Positions 45,556 through 56,687 of a DNA stretch of 64,000 nucleotides are shown one piece after another. Each line of letters opens with the position of its first letter. Position 1 is the first letter of the stretch. The translations under genes and the position numbers were made by a program. The stretch spans positions 124,001 through 188,000 of the forward strand of contig NZ_JASTZU010000037.1 in NCBI RefSeq assembly GCF_030282825.1. Reading direction: 5' to 3'. Origin of the DNA: Aquibacillus rhizosphaerae. Lineage in GTDB: Bacteria; Bacillota; Bacilli; Bacillales; Amphibacillaceae. Under the pieces are notes generated by a model that worked only from the letters and a program-made list of their open reading frames with translations, searched no databases and was not told where the DNA came from.

Positions 45556-46191
45556 ATGACAAAACTATTATATATTACAGCAAATCCATTCAATGAAGAA
45601 AGGTCATATGGTATGGCTGTGGGAAAGGCATTTATTGACAGCTATAAGGAAGTACATCCGAAAGATGAAGTGACACATATCGATTTATATAGTGAGAACA
45701 TTCCCCACATTGATGCCGATGTTTTCCAAGGATGGGGTAAACTTCAATCTGGACAAGGTTTTGAAGCATTGTCTGTTGAGGAAAAAGCAAAAGTAGGACG
45801 ACTAAATGAATTAAGTGAACAATTTGTAGAGGCAGACAAATATGTCTTTGTCACACCACTTTGGAATCTTTTATTTCCACCAGTCATGAAAACCTACCTT
45901 GATTCTGTTGCAGTTGCTGGTAAAACATTTAAGCATACGGAACATGGAACAATTGGCCTTTTAACAGATAAGAAGGCGTTGCATATCCAAGCAAGTGGTG
46001 GTGTCTATTCTCACGGTCCGTCTGCAGATAAGGAAATGGGACATCGATACTTAAAAGTACTAATGGGTTTTTTCGGTATCCCTTCATTTGAGGGTCTTTT
46101 TGTCGAAGGACATGATGAAATGCCTGATAAAAAAGAAGAAATCCAAGCAGACGCGATTGCACGGGCTAAGGATTTGGCGGAAACATTTTAG
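45556..46191 (+). CDS. azoR: FMN-dependent NADH-azoreductase / quinone reductase
   Basis: A 211-residue flavodoxin-fold enzyme that reduces quinones and azo compounds with NADH and guards against thiol and quinone stress. [15 protein letters not shown] holds the FMN phosphate site, [20 protein letters not shown] the central loop, and [12 protein letters not shown] the isoalloxazine contact. The ribosome site (GTAGG) is weak. It is divergent from the ars operon but not obviously part of it. A terminator follows. Confidence 0.88.
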   Translation: MTKLLYITANPFNEERSYGMAVGKAFIDSYKEVHPKDEVTHIDLYSENIPHIDADVFQGWGKLQSGQGFEALSVEEKAKVGRLNELSEQFVEADKYVFVTPLWNLLFPPVMKTYLDSVAVAGKTFKHTEHGTIGLLTDKKALHIQASGGVYSHGPSADKEMGHRYLKVLMGFFGIPSFEGLFVEGHDEMPDKKEEIQADAIARAKDLAETF

Positions 46192-46284
46192 CAGAACAAA
46201 AGCTCAGGGCGCCTTGCTGGACGTTGCACATGCAATAGTCAGTTATCCACAGGACACTAAATCTATAATTTCCTATGCTAAAAC

Positions 46285-46312
46285 AAAAGCAGTCGATTAC
46301 GACTGCTTTTTT
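46285..46312 (+). terminator. Rho-independent terminator of azoR
   Basis: AAAAGCAGTCG pairs with CGACTGCTTTT, then Ts. Confidence 0.8.
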
Positions 46313-46439
46313 GTATTGATGTAATTACTATCACATTACTCCCTTTGAATTAGCATTGTGGGGATCTATATAGAGAGTATATAAGTGTTAAAGTTTACTA
46401 TAGAATAGAACGTGATATATTTCTTGATCCAAAATCGAT

Positions 46440-47066
46440 TTATCTTTTCTTTTTTTGAGGAAAAATAAAATAAGATAAAGTAATGATTCCATCAATTACT
46501 AATACTAACGTCCAGACTCCTGTAACTCTACCAACTACTTCATCGTCAAATAACCCCTTTTCAATTAAATTAGAAATTAATTCACCACTCGAAAACAACG
46601 TTTGTAAGTCACGTAAATCATAAAAGAAAGCCAATACCAAAGTAATGATACTAAAAAAAGCAATATGTAAACCAAATCCTTTAAGCTCATGTATAGCATA
46701 TTTCATTCCATACAATTGCTCATCTTGTCCCTCTGGCTCCAGTTCCTCACCTTTCCATTGCATAATCTTTCTTTTAATTAAACGGTCCAACTTTTTAAAA
46801 TCCTTCTTACCAAAAGTGAACGCATAAATAAGAAAAACAGTGATGATTACTTGGAAAGTGTCAAACCTACCTGTGTTCCTATAATCAAGTATTCCAATAA
46901 ACAACAAGCCTACATCACTTAGTAACCAGATAACGATAAAGTATTTGCTCCATTTTTCTATATTGAACAAATATCTAGCGATTAAGAATCCGATAATCGT
47001 TAGCCAAAAAACAATTTCTCCCGTAATGAAAAATACCCATTTATATTGAAGAATAAAATCAACCAT
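46440..47066 (-). CDS. Polytopic membrane protein, unknown function
   Basis: A 208-residue membrane protein. Four to five hydrophobic spans (about 5-30, 40-57, 65-85, 130-152 and 185-203) surround a charged cytosolic loop KKDFKKLDRLIKRKIMQWKG with EELEPEGQDEQ after it. The tail is FPQKKKR. ATG 47066 has AGAGGA upstream; an in-frame start 16 codons earlier lacks a site. I do not recognise the family beyond a resemblance to uncharacterised Bacillus membrane proteins. It stands alone. Confidence 0.6.
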   Translation of the reverse strand: MVDFILQYKWVFFITGEIVFWLTIIGFLIARYLFNIEKWSKYFIVIWLLSDVGLLFIGILDYRNTGRFDTFQVIITVFLIYAFTFGKKDFKKLDRLIKRKIMQWKGEELEPEGQDEQLYGMKYAIHELKGFGLHIAFFSIITLVLAFFYDLRDLQTLFSSGELISNLIEKGLFDDEVVGRVTGVWTLVLVIDGIITLSYFIFPQKKKR

Positions 47067-47467
47067 TACGTTGTTCCTCTTTTCATATATAGTAAAAACA
47101 TTGTCTAGATACATAGATTAATTTTTAGTAGACAACCATCTGATTGGATTTGGTGTTACTAATAATTTCCGTACTTTCCATAGCCACCGGACTGCTTTCC
47201 ACACGAATAGTTGACTCTTCCAAACATCTATCCACTCTCGTATATAAGGTCTCTATATCTAGTATATAAGTTAACGCGATTCAGATTACAAGTATTTTTT
47301 TAAAATATTTTAGCATAACCTTACTTTTCTTCTCTTTATAGATATTTTTATTTTTTATTGATAATGATTATCAATATCGTTTATAATATTGTTAACTTGT
47401 TTATAATTATAACTTTACTTGATTAGATAGACGTTTCTTTAATTTTTATATAGGGAGTGGGTATATT
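47067..47467. other. Intergenic region with a Fur box
   Basis: Divergent promoters lie here. The Fur box is listed separately, and TATAAT-like DNA follows it at about 47381. The rest is AT-rich and holds no gene. Confidence 0.5.
47358..47374 (+). promoter_or_regulatory. Fur box upstream of the ferredoxin-NADP reductase gene
   Basis: TTGATAATGATTATCAA is a perfect 17-bp palindrome matching the Bacillus Fur core (TGATAATNATTATCA). Iron-limited expression of the next gene is expected. Confidence 0.85.
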
Positions 47468-48517
47468 TTGAAGGAAAACGAAAGCTTTGATGTAACGATA
47501 ATTGGTGGAGGACCTGCTGGATTATTCTCAGCTTTTTATAGTGGATTAAGAGAAATGAAAACAAAAATTATAGAATTTCAGCCACAGTTGGGTGGGAAAG
47601 TACATGTATATCCTGAAAAGGTAATTTGGGATGTTGGTGGTCTTCCACCAGTCTCAGGAGCGCAACTAATAGACAATATAGTAGAACAAGGGCTAACCTT
47701 CCAGCCTGAGGTTGTCTTGAATGAAAAAATAGAATCCATTACACGTAATGAAGATGGTTTGTTTGTTCTAAAAGCCGCTTCTGGAAGGGAACACTATTCT
47801 AAAACAGTAATCATAGCTGTAGGAAGTGGAATATTAAAACCTCAAAAACTACATATTGAAGGAGCAGAAAGATTTGAGGTTGCTAATTTACATTACACAG
47901 TAAAATCTTTAAAGCATTTTAAAAATAAAACAGTAATCATTTCTGGTGGAGGAAATTCTGCAATCGATTGGGCCAATGAATTAGAGCCAATCGCCAAGAA
48001 AGTGTATTTAACCTATCGAAAAGCAACCTTAACAGGGCATGAGTCTCAAATATCACACTTGATGAATAGTTCGGTGGAATGCTTATTTAATTCCTCCATT
48101 ACTAAGCTAATTGCTGGTGTAGAGGAGAAGTCCATTGGGCGCGTAGAGTTAACTAACAATGATACTGGTAAGGTTAGCCATTTACCTGTCGATGACGTTG
48201 TTATTAATCATGGATATGATCGAGATGCATCTTTACTAGAGAATAGCCAACTAGATATAAAATTAATAGATGACTACTTTGTTGCAGGCAATCCTACTAG
48301 TGAGTCTTCGATAAAAGGGCTCTATGCTGCAGGGGACATTCTAAAGCATGAAGGAAAACTACACCTGATTGCAGGCGCTTTTCAAGATGCCGCAAATGCT
48401 GTGAATAATGCAAAAACATTCATTCAACCTGATGCACGTGATACAGGAATGGTTTCCTCTCATAATGATGTATTCAAAAAGCGAAATAAATCGGTAATCG
48501 AACAGATTGTAAAATAG
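47468..48517 (+). CDS. Ferredoxin/flavodoxin-NADP+ reductase, thioredoxin-reductase-like (YcgT/YumC type)
   Basis: A 349-residue FAD enzyme. DVTIIGGGPAGLFSAFYSGL binds FAD, VIISGGGNSAIDWANEL binds NADPH, and GLYAAGDILKHEGKLHLIAG closes the FAD site. The CxxC redox pair of thioredoxin reductase is absent, so it is the ferredoxin-NADP reductase subtype. It moves electrons between NADPH and ferredoxin or flavodoxin. The start is TTG with GGGAG upstream. The Fur box in front points to the iron-regulated YcgT branch, perhaps supplying electrons for iron release from siderophores or haem (inference). Confidence 0.88.
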   Translation: MKENESFDVTIIGGGPAGLFSAFYSGLREMKTKIIEFQPQLGGKVHVYPEKVIWDVGGLPPVSGAQLIDNIVEQGLTFQPEVVLNEKIESITRNEDGLFVLKAASGREHYSKTVIIAVGSGILKPQKLHIEGAERFEVANLHYTVKSLKHFKNKTVIISGGGNSAIDWANELEPIAKKVYLTYRKATLTGHESQISHLMNSSVECLFNSSITKLIAGVEEKSIGRVELTNNDTGKVSHLPVDDVVINHGYDRDASLLENSQLDIKLIDDYFVAGNPTSESSIKGLYAAGDILKHEGKLHLIAGAFQDAANAVNNAKTFIQPDARDTGMVSSHNDVFKKRNKSVIEQIVK

Positions 48518-48540
48518 CACTGCCTATAAGAAAATCGCTG

Positions 48541-48586
48541 GGCGCCTTCGAAACAAGAAAAAAACTTGTTTCGAAGGTGCCTTTTT
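48541..48586 (+). terminator. Rho-independent terminator of the reductase gene
   Basis: A 17-bp stem (GGCGCCTTCGAAACAAG with one G-U pair), A-rich loop, then TTTTT. Confidence 0.85.
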
Positions 48587-50300
<1,714 letters not shown>

Positions 50301-50359
50301 TATTTAAGTTTTTGCTAGTTGAGCCTCATAACTGATTCTTTTAAAGTGTTTCAAGAAAA

Positions 50360-50405
50360 AAAGAAGTTCTGCAACAGTTACCTCTTTACAGAACTTCTTT
50401 TTTAT
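50360..50405 (+). terminator. Rho-independent terminator of the P450 gene
   Basis: AAAGAAGTTCTG pairs with CAGAACTTCTTT around a 16-base loop, then Ts. Confidence 0.75.
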
Positions 50406-50479
50406 ATTAAATTAATATCATAATATGACTACAAAAATAGCTTTCTTAGTGCACTAGTTCTGCACTAAGTTAGGATGTA

Positions 50480-50851
50480 TTATTTAAATAACTTAATAAC
50501 TTTGTTTAAAACCTTCTTGTCCTTTGCTGTCACAGTTCTTGGTTTCTTTGGAGATACAACACTAAATCCGTCTTCTTGATTATCAACTGTTACAATTTGC
50601 AAATAAAAAGGTTTTGATTTGCGGTCTCCACCTAAATATCCTTTGAGAAATTTCATTCTGTTGGCTGAACTTGTCATTTCGCCATTATAATCCCATTCAA
50701 TGTCATTTTCATATCTCTTGTCCATTTTTTCCTTTAGTGCCAATGCTTCTGAAACAGCTTCTTTTGGAGTTTTAAAGAATGAATTTCGTCTATTCATTCC
50801 TCTCATTTTAAACCCATCTCCAGCCTTTGCTTGATATAACATACTCGTCAT
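50480..50851 (-). CDS. Hypothetical basic protein
   Basis: A 123-residue lysine-rich soluble protein without membrane segments. MTSMLYQAKAGDGFKMRGM opens it, a helical KTPKEAVSEALALKEKMDKR follows, then an aromatic stretch ENDIEWDYNGEMTSSANRMK, and a basic end TVTAKDKKVLNKVIKLFK. ATG 50851 lies nine bases after AAAGG; the ATG three codons earlier touches it. I do not recognise the family. The basic ends could bind nucleic acid (inference). It is an isolated gene. Confidence 0.6.
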   Translation of the reverse strand: MTSMLYQAKAGDGFKMRGMNRRNSFFKTPKEAVSEALALKEKMDKRYENDIEWDYNGEMTSSANRMKFLKGYLGGDRKSKPFYLQIVTVDNQEDGFSVVSPKKPRTVTAKDKKVLNKVIKLFK

Positions 50852-51102
50852 TTTGGTCATCCTTTCTGTATTGGTCTCACACCCTCTGGGCGGTTTTCTC
50901 TACACCAGAAGACCACAGGGCTTTTCCCCTTTCCTATCATTATACGCTTTTTTACCAACAAATACCACCTTACTTCATACAATCTTGTTTATTTGTTGAA
51001 AAATTGGGGAGAAATATGATTATATGTTAGATTTTTATTGTAATTAATTCTACCAGTGTTATGGTAGTAATAGCAGACTAATAAAAATTGCGAGGTAGTA
51101 AA

Positions 51103-51267
51103 ATGAGAAATAACAATAAATTTGAGCAAAAACAAAAGGTAACTATTAAATCTACAGGGGAAACTGTCACAATAAACAAATGGACGTATGTTGAAAATAT
51201 GAAGCGTTACTCTTACACAGTTGAAGAATATCCGAATACATTTTATTTTGAGGAAGAAATTGAGTAG
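51103..51267 (+). CDS. Small hypothetical protein, 54 aa
   Basis: A compact gene with GAGGT six bases before ATG and a good terminator 25 bases after the stop. The product starts MRNNNKFEQKQKVTIKSTGE, continues TVTINKWTYVENMKRYSYTV and ends EEYPNTFYFEEEIE. The alternating polar/hydrophobic pattern suggests a small all-beta (SH3/KOW-like) fold. Charge is split: basic first half, acidic end. No family is recognised. Confidence 0.6.
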   Translation: MRNNNKFEQKQKVTIKSTGETVTINKWTYVENMKRYSYTVEEYPNTFYFEEEIE

Positions 51268-51560
51268 GTAGAGACAAATACTACTTCTTTCAAACGGAAA
51301 CTACCTCAGTTTCCGTTTTATTTTTTGTTTTAATGGATAACACCACAATAAGTAATCCCTTCTTCACCTTTATCTAATTTATACTATAAACAACTTGTCT
51401 CTAACCAAGACTCAACAATTGCAACTGGTTTTTTACCTAAAGCAAGTGCTACATCTGTTGTACATTTTTCAATAAAATATTTTAAAATATTGCTAGAAGT
51501 TAGAGTGCTTACTAGTGCACATTTTCAAATCAATTATATACTGATTAGTCTATTTATCGA
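51268..51560. other. Intergenic stretch with a possible gene remnant
   Basis: After the terminator at 51292-51325, minus-strand bases of about 51384-51510 translate as SSNILKYFIEKCTTDVALAL and GKKPVAIVESWLETSCL before a stop. There is no start codon or ribosome site, so it is probably a remnant of an unidentified gene. Confidence 0.35.
51292..51325 (+). terminator. Rho-independent terminator of the 54-aa gene
   Basis: AAACGGAAACT pairs with AGTTTCCGTTT around a short loop, then a T run. Confidence 0.8.
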
Positions 51561-51588
51561 AAAAAAGCCCCTAAAATGAGGCTTTTTA
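51561..51588 (-). terminator. Rho-independent terminator of the Sm-like gene
   Basis: AAAAAGCC pairs with GGCTTTTT (loop includes CTCATTTTAG), continuing into Ts on the minus strand. Confidence 0.65.
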
Positions 51589-51597
51589 ATCTGGTTT

Positions 51598-51864
51598 TTA
51601 TATCCAAAACCAAGGTGCTAAAGATAAACCAACAATTGATCCTAGTAAAATCCCCGTTCCAAAACCAGCGCCTGGTCCCCAGAACCCATATCCATAACCA
51701 CCGAGGTTTCTATGAGGCCCAGACCCACCTAAAGGACTGATATATACTTTATGACGATCCACATGTTCAATAATACCTTGGTGTACCTTACCATCAACTG
51801 TTCTAATGACAACTGGTTTTTTCATATATCTAGTACAAAGCTCATGATAATGACCAACAGACAT
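51598..51864 (-). CDS. Small Sm-like protein with glycine-rich tail
   Basis: An 88-residue protein. MSVGHYHELCTRYMKKPVVI and RTVDGKVHQGIIEHVDRHKV form a small beta-barrel of the LSm/DUF type (K-P-V-x-I-x-T-x-D-G-x-x-x-x-G-I-I). A glycine-rich region GGYGYGFWGPGAGFGTG and a hydrophobic end ILLGSIVGLSLAPWFWI follow. The start is ATG 51864 with GGAGGTG; the reading frame extends 33 codons further upstream without a ribosome site. Such proteins are common and uncharacterised in Bacillaceae, sometimes linked with spores. Function is unknown. Confidence 0.6.
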   Translation of the reverse strand: MSVGHYHELCTRYMKKPVVIRTVDGKVHQGIIEHVDRHKVYISPLGGSGPHRNLGGYGYGFWGPGAGFGTGILLGSIVGLSLAPWFWI

Positions 51865-52011
51865 TAACTTCACCTCCATATTATCTTTACTCTTACTATA
51901 CGTATAAAAAAAAGAGATGATAGGGTGATTAACCCAACTTATAAGCGAAATCTTATTAATCAATATTTAATGTTTAAATCAAAACCAAAAATAGTGGAAA
52001 CTTTACAAAAC

Positions 52012-52066
52012 AACACAAAAAAAGCCAGACTCTGATACATGAATTCGTATCGATAAGTCTGGCTTT
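52012..52066 (-). terminator. Rho-independent terminator of fruA
   Basis: AAAGCCAGACT pairs with AGTCTGGCTTT across a 24-base interior, followed by TTTTTG on the minus strand. Confidence 0.75.
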
Positions 52067-52081
52067 CTTAATAATTTGTTG

Positions 52082-53959
52082 TTACTTTATATCTTTCTTC
52101 AAAATCCCCAACATAATAGCTGTTATAGCAGCTCCTATTAGAATTGCTAATAAATACATGAATGGATTACCTTCAAGTAGTGGAAAGACAAACGCTCCAC
52201 CATGTGGTGCTGGTAAGCCGATGTTAAATAACATTGATAAAGCACCCGCAACCGAAGAACCAACCACGATTGACGGAATAACTCTACCTGGGTCAGCTGC
52301 AGCAAACGGTATCGCACCCTCTGTAATAAATGATGCACCCATAATATAGTTTGATTTTCCTGCATCTAGTTCTTGTCTCGTAAATTTCTTAGCAAAAAAC
52401 GTTGTTGCTAAAGCAATCCCTAGTGGTGGAACCATTCCACCAGCCATAATTGCTGCATGTGGCAATAAAATTCCATCTGCGATCATTGCTAGACCAAAAG
52501 TGTAAGCAGCTTTATTTATTGGACCACCCATATCAATGGCCATCATTCCACCTAATATTAATCCGAGTAAAACAGCATTGGTAGTTCCCATTCCTTCTAA
52601 CCAGCCACCTAGTGCTGTGTTGAATGCACCAACAGGACCTTCTACTACAAAGAACATAATCATACCAGTTGCAAAAATACTTAATAATGGATACAGTAAA
52701 ATTGTTTTAATACCATCTAATGATTGCGGCATTCCTTCTAATAATTTTTTTAATCCAACGACAATATAACCTGCCAAGAAACCGGCAATAATACCACCTA
52801 AGAATCCTGAATTACCTTGGGCTGCCATGAATCCACCTACCATACCTGGAGCAAGCCCTGGCCTATCGGCAATACTCATTGCAATGAATCCAGCAAGTAC
52901 AGGAATCATTAACCCCATTGCGTTACCGCCACCAATTGTATTTAGCGCTTCAGCAAATACATTGTAGTTCGAATCATCCTTGAGATGTGATTCAATACCA
53001 AACATAAATCCAAGTGCTATTAAGATACCACCACCAACAACGAAAGGTAGCATGTGTGAAACACCATTCATTAAGTGTCTATAAAATGCGTTAAGATTTG
53101 ATTTTCCACCACCACTGGGCTCTATTGTTGATGAACTTTTACCACCTTGATAAATAAGTGCATTACCATTGATTACTTTTTCAATTAATTCTTTTGGTCT
53201 ACGAATCCCATCAGCTACGGCAGCTTCTACTACTGGCTTGCCTTTAAATCGTTCCATATCTACCTTCGTATCAGCGGCTATTATGATACCATCTGCTTCC
53301 TGTATTTCTTTTTCAGTTAAAACGTTCTTCGCCCCACCCGAACCACGCGTTTCAACCTTTATATCAATCCCTAATTCTTTACCTTTGGCTTTCAAAGCAT
53401 CTGCGGCCATATAGGTATGTGCAATTCCTGTTGGACAAGCGGTGACAGCAAGAATCTTTTTACCTTCGATTGCTTGAACACCCCCTGATTCATCTTCTAT
53501 TTTCTCTTTTTCCTTCTGATCTATTAACGATAAGATTTGTTGTGTCGAGTTTGCTTGTAATAATTTTTTTCTAAATGATTCATCCATTAACATCGAAGAC
53601 AATCTTGCTAGTGTATCTAAATGTTCGTTATTAGCACCATCTGTGGCAGCAATCATAAAAAACAAATGACTTGGCTTTTGATCAAGTGCTTCGTAATCAA
53701 CACCTGCTTTTGACCTTCCAAAAACAATCGAAGGAACCTTTACTGCATCTGTTTTGGCATGGGGAATTGCGATACCATCGCCAATTCCAGTGGTTCCTTG
53801 GGTTTCTCTAGCCCATATTTCTTTTTTAAATTTATCTTTGTCTACTAATCTTCCAGCAAACCCTAGTTTTTCAACAAGTTCATCAATAACAGTAGACTTT
53901 GATGTTGCATGTAAATCTAAAATAATTGTTTCTGATTTTAACAACTCTGTTATTTTCAT
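52082..53959 (-). CDS. fruA: PTS fructose-specific EIIABC component
   Basis: A 625-residue membrane permease that imports fructose and phosphorylates it to fructose 1-phosphate. EIIA (about 1-150) carries the phospho-His in GIAIPHAKTDA. EIIB (about 165-265) carries the phospho-Cys in VTACPTGIAHTYMAADAL. EIIC (about 285-625) has the fructose-family membrane domain (FVVGGGILIALGFMFGIES, MGGPINKAAYTFG). AGGAGGA precedes ATG. It lies about 116 bases after fruR. The usual fruK (1-phosphofructokinase) between them is missing, so the kinase must be encoded elsewhere or substrate use differs. Confidence 0.93.
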   Translation of the reverse strand: MKITELLKSETIILDLHATSKSTVIDELVEKLGFAGRLVDKDKFKKEIWARETQGTTGIGDGIAIPHAKTDAVKVPSIVFGRSKAGVDYEALDQKPSHLFFMIAATDGANNEHLDTLARLSSMLMDESFRKKLLQANSTQQILSLIDQKEKEKIEDESGGVQAIEGKKILAVTACPTGIAHTYMAADALKAKGKELGIDIKVETRGSGGAKNVLTEKEIQEADGIIIAADTKVDMERFKGKPVVEAAVADGIRRPKELIEKVINGNALIYQGGKSSSTIEPSGGGKSNLNAFYRHLMNGVSHMLPFVVGGGILIALGFMFGIESHLKDDSNYNVFAEALNTIGGGNAMGLMIPVLAGFIAMSIADRPGLAPGMVGGFMAAQGNSGFLGGIIAGFLAGYIVVGLKKLLEGMPQSLDGIKTILLYPLLSIFATGMIMFFVVEGPVGAFNTALGGWLEGMGTTNAVLLGLILGGMMAIDMGGPINKAAYTFGLAMIADGILLPHAAIMAGGMVPPLGIALATTFFAKKFTRQELDAGKSNYIMGASFITEGAIPFAAADPGRVIPSIVVGSSVAGALSMLFNIGLPAPHGGAFVFPLLEGNPFMYLLAILIGAAITAIMLGILKKDIK

Positions 53960-54075
53960 CTGATTTCCTCCTCAACTTTCTTTATTAATAAAATTTCCCC
54001 ACGTTTTGCTATATTTTCATTCACAAATATTCCATCAAATCTCACCAAGGAAAAGATTGATTTAAGATAGATAAA

Positions 54076-54828
54076 TCATTCCTCAACAACCTCTATGACT
54101 GTTTTTGAACGATACTCAGAAACAATGTCTGGATCTTTTTCATCTGTAATAATAATGGCATCATCAAGTTCACCAATTTGTGTGAAGGTAACTTCATGAA
54201 ATTTTGTGTGATCCGCAAGAACATATACTTTCTGCCCTAGTTCTAAAGCTAATGATTTTAATGCTGCTTCTTCTGGATCTGGTGTAGTTAAACCATACGT
54301 AAGGTGTACACCATTCACACCTAGAAATGTTTTATCAAATCTAAATTTCCTCAGACTATCCACAGCAATTTGGCCAATCAATGCACCGGTTCTTGGTTTA
54401 GCAAAACCGCCTAGCAAGTATGTTTGAATATTCTTTTCTAATAGAGGCTCTAAATGATTAAGTCCGTTCGTTACAACAGTTAAATCCTTTGCAGTGATAT
54501 ATTTAATCATCTGATACGTAGTTGTACCTGCATCTAAAAATATACAATCCCCATCCTGAATTAAATTGGCCGCATATTTTGCAATTACCTCTTTTTCCGT
54601 TAAGTTTTTCGTAGACTTTTCCAATATGCTTGGTTCATCTCTTTTTTGTTGAAGTAACGATGCACCTCCATGCACACGCTTTAACTTGTTCTTCTTTTCC
54701 AGTTGACTCAAATCTCGACGGATAGTTGATTCAGAAGAATTTAATTGCTCAACAAGTTCTTGAATTCTAACAATTTCTTTCTCATCTAATAACTGTAAGA
54801 TAACTTGATGTCGTTCAGCAGTTAGCAC
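54076..54828 (-). CDS. fruR: DeoR-family repressor of the fructose operon
   Basis: A 250-residue regulator. The HTH (about 5-55) reads RIQELVEQLNSSESTIRRDL and the linker KLKRVHGGA is typical of DeoR/GlpR proteins. The C-terminal sugar-phosphate domain includes DCIFLDAGTTTYQMIKYI, VVTNGLNHLEPLL, LLGGFAKPRTGALIG and VLADHTKFHEVTF. Fructose 1-phosphate is the expected inducer by analogy. The start is GTG with GGAGGTG. It precedes fruA in the same direction. Confidence 0.88.
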   Translation of the reverse strand: MLTAERHQVILQLLDEKEIVRIQELVEQLNSSESTIRRDLSQLEKKNKLKRVHGGASLLQQKRDEPSILEKSTKNLTEKEVIAKYAANLIQDGDCIFLDAGTTTYQMIKYITAKDLTVVTNGLNHLEPLLEKNIQTYLLGGFAKPRTGALIGQIAVDSLRKFRFDKTFLGVNGVHLTYGLTTPDPEEAALKSLALELGQKVYVLADHTKFHEVTFTQIGELDDAIIITDEKDPDIVSEYRSKTVIEVVEE

Positions 54829-55148
54829 TTGCTAACACCTCCACTCTTATTATTAACCGTTTTCAAAATCAATCATTATAATTCATAAATAGTCATTTAT
54901 TTAACTATGTACCTTTTTAGAATATTATTTACTAGCTCTTATTCATATAATAACTGAAGCGTTTTCATATATCAATCATTTTCTTTCAATTTCATTTAAA
55001 ATCATTCAAATATGATTGGTATAACTTCTCCTTACTACAAAATTCAATCACTTTTAAACGTTTTGAATGCAAAAATGCGTTCAAACATCGTGAACGCATT
55101 TTTATTATTATTTTCATTACGATAGGTTTATATTTATAAAAAATTCCG
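54829..55148. other. Intergenic stretch upstream of fruR
   Basis: It contains the presumed fruR promoter and the terminator of the MocR gene (55071-55103). No gene is visible. Confidence 0.5.
55071..55103 (-). terminator. Rho-independent terminator of the MocR gene
   Basis: AAAAATGCGTTCA pairs perfectly with TGAACGCATTTTT; the flanks are T-rich on the minus strand. Confidence 0.85.
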
Positions 55149-56555
55149 TTACTTAAACCATATTTTACTTAAGAGGTAAATGCCTTCTTTAATTTCCACT
55201 TCATTTAATCCACCAAATCCCAATTGAATTTTCGGAAAATCTATCGACCTATAATCTGTCCAATAAGGCGAAGTTGGATATACGCGTATCTTTGCTTTTT
55301 TAGCTAGTTGAATTAATGTTTCTTCGGTTTCTGATAACTTAATTTCTAATAATATATAAACACCTGATTTTTCACCAACAACATTAACATTCATGCCCAT
55401 ATACTTAGAAATTGCTTTAAGAAGCACCTCCCTCTTCTGTCGGTTAAGCTTCCTGATTCTACGAATGTGTCTCGTTAAATAGCCCCTTTCGATAAATAAC
55501 GCAAGCGCTTCTTGGTGAATTTTAGATACAGTTTGGTCATAAGAAGCATACATTTTTTTATATTGATTCAGCATGCTTTTAGGTAATACCATATAGCTCA
55601 CTCTTAAAGCAGGGGAAAATGATTTAGAAAACGTACCTAAATAGATAACCCTCTCATTTAGATCAAGGCCTTGAAGTGAAGGAATTGGTCTCCCAACATA
55701 GCGAAATTCACTATCATAATCGTCTTCCAGAATATAACCTTCCGTTTCTATCGCCCATTTTAATAATTGTCTCCTCTTTGTAATCGATGTAATCACACCA
55801 GTTGGATATTGATGAGACGGTGTGATATAAACTATTTTGTTTTTACTTTTTTTTAGCTCGTTTACAGATATCCCGTCCGCCTCTACTCTAATTGGTTCAA
55901 CGTCTAGACCGTGATTAAGGAAAACATCTTTAGCACCTTTATATCCAGGATTCTCAATTGCAATCGATGATTCACATTGTTTAAAAATCAAACAAAGCAT
56001 TCCTAATAATTGTTGTGTACCAGCACCAACAACTATTTGTTCTGGTGTGCAATTTACTCCTCTTGAAAAATGTAAATAGTAAGCAAGTTGTTCCCGCAAA
56101 CTCATTTCCCCTTGTGGATGACCATAGTCAAAAATACTTCTATTATGAAGTACCTCATTGGAACACTTTTTCCATTCACTGATTGGAAAAAGTGCAAGAT
56201 CTATCGATGCTTGATGAAAATCAATATGATAATCTACTTTTTCAAAGCTAGAATCTGATTCTGCCAATGGAAAAGGCTTGTGCCTTTTAACAACACTCAA
56301 TTCCTCATCTATTTGCTGAATATAAAAACCTCTCTTAGGTACGCTCTCAATATATCCTTCTGCTAGAAGCTGTTGATAAGAAGATTCAACTGTATTTTGA
56401 CTAATATCTAAGTAAAGTGCTAATTTTCTTATCGAGGGCAATTTTTCATTTGCTTGATACCGTCCGCGTTCAATCTCTTGCTTTATATAGTTATATAATT
56501 GTAAATAAATAGGACTTCCATTCTTATTTTCTAATAATGGTGTTATTTCTATCAT
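55149..56555 (-). CDS. MocR/GabR-type regulator with aminotransferase domain
   Basis: A 468-residue protein fusing a GntR winged helix (about 1-80; PIYLQLYNYIKQEIERGRYQ, LDISQNTVESSYQQLLAEGY) to a fold-type I aminotransferase domain (about 110-465). PLP contacts include GAGTQQLLGML, ENPGYKGAKD, the Asp in ILEDDYDSEFR, and the Schiff-base Lys in LGTFSKSFSPALR. Members use PLP and an amino ligand to switch DNA binding. GGAGAG precedes ATG. The divergent GNAT gene 132 bases away is the likely target. The ligand is unknown. Confidence 0.9.
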   Translation of the reverse strand: MIEITPLLENKNGSPIYLQLYNYIKQEIERGRYQANEKLPSIRKLALYLDISQNTVESSYQQLLAEGYIESVPKRGFYIQQIDEELSVVKRHKPFPLAESDSSFEKVDYHIDFHQASIDLALFPISEWKKCSNEVLHNRSIFDYGHPQGEMSLREQLAYYLHFSRGVNCTPEQIVVGAGTQQLLGMLCLIFKQCESSIAIENPGYKGAKDVFLNHGLDVEPIRVEADGISVNELKKSKNKIVYITPSHQYPTGVITSITKRRQLLKWAIETEGYILEDDYDSEFRYVGRPIPSLQGLDLNERVIYLGTFSKSFSPALRVSYMVLPKSMLNQYKKMYASYDQTVSKIHQEALALFIERGYLTRHIRRIRKLNRQKREVLLKAISKYMGMNVNVVGEKSGVYILLEIKLSETEETLIQLAKKAKIRVYPTSPYWTDYRSIDFPKIQLGFGGLNEVEIKEGIYLLSKIWFK

Positions 56556-56687
56556 TTGTCACTCTCCATCTGTACCCTTTAAAAAAAGAGAAACTGCCAC
56601 TTTTAAAAAGGCCAGTTATTAATTATGATAACTATAGCAAACCGTATGAACTTTGACTATTAGCAGACGGAAACTTGGAGGCGAACA

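Noticed and set aside
46233-46252. Single TTATCCACA DnaA box after azoR
   Set aside because: An isolated 9-mer without neighbours, compatible with chance.
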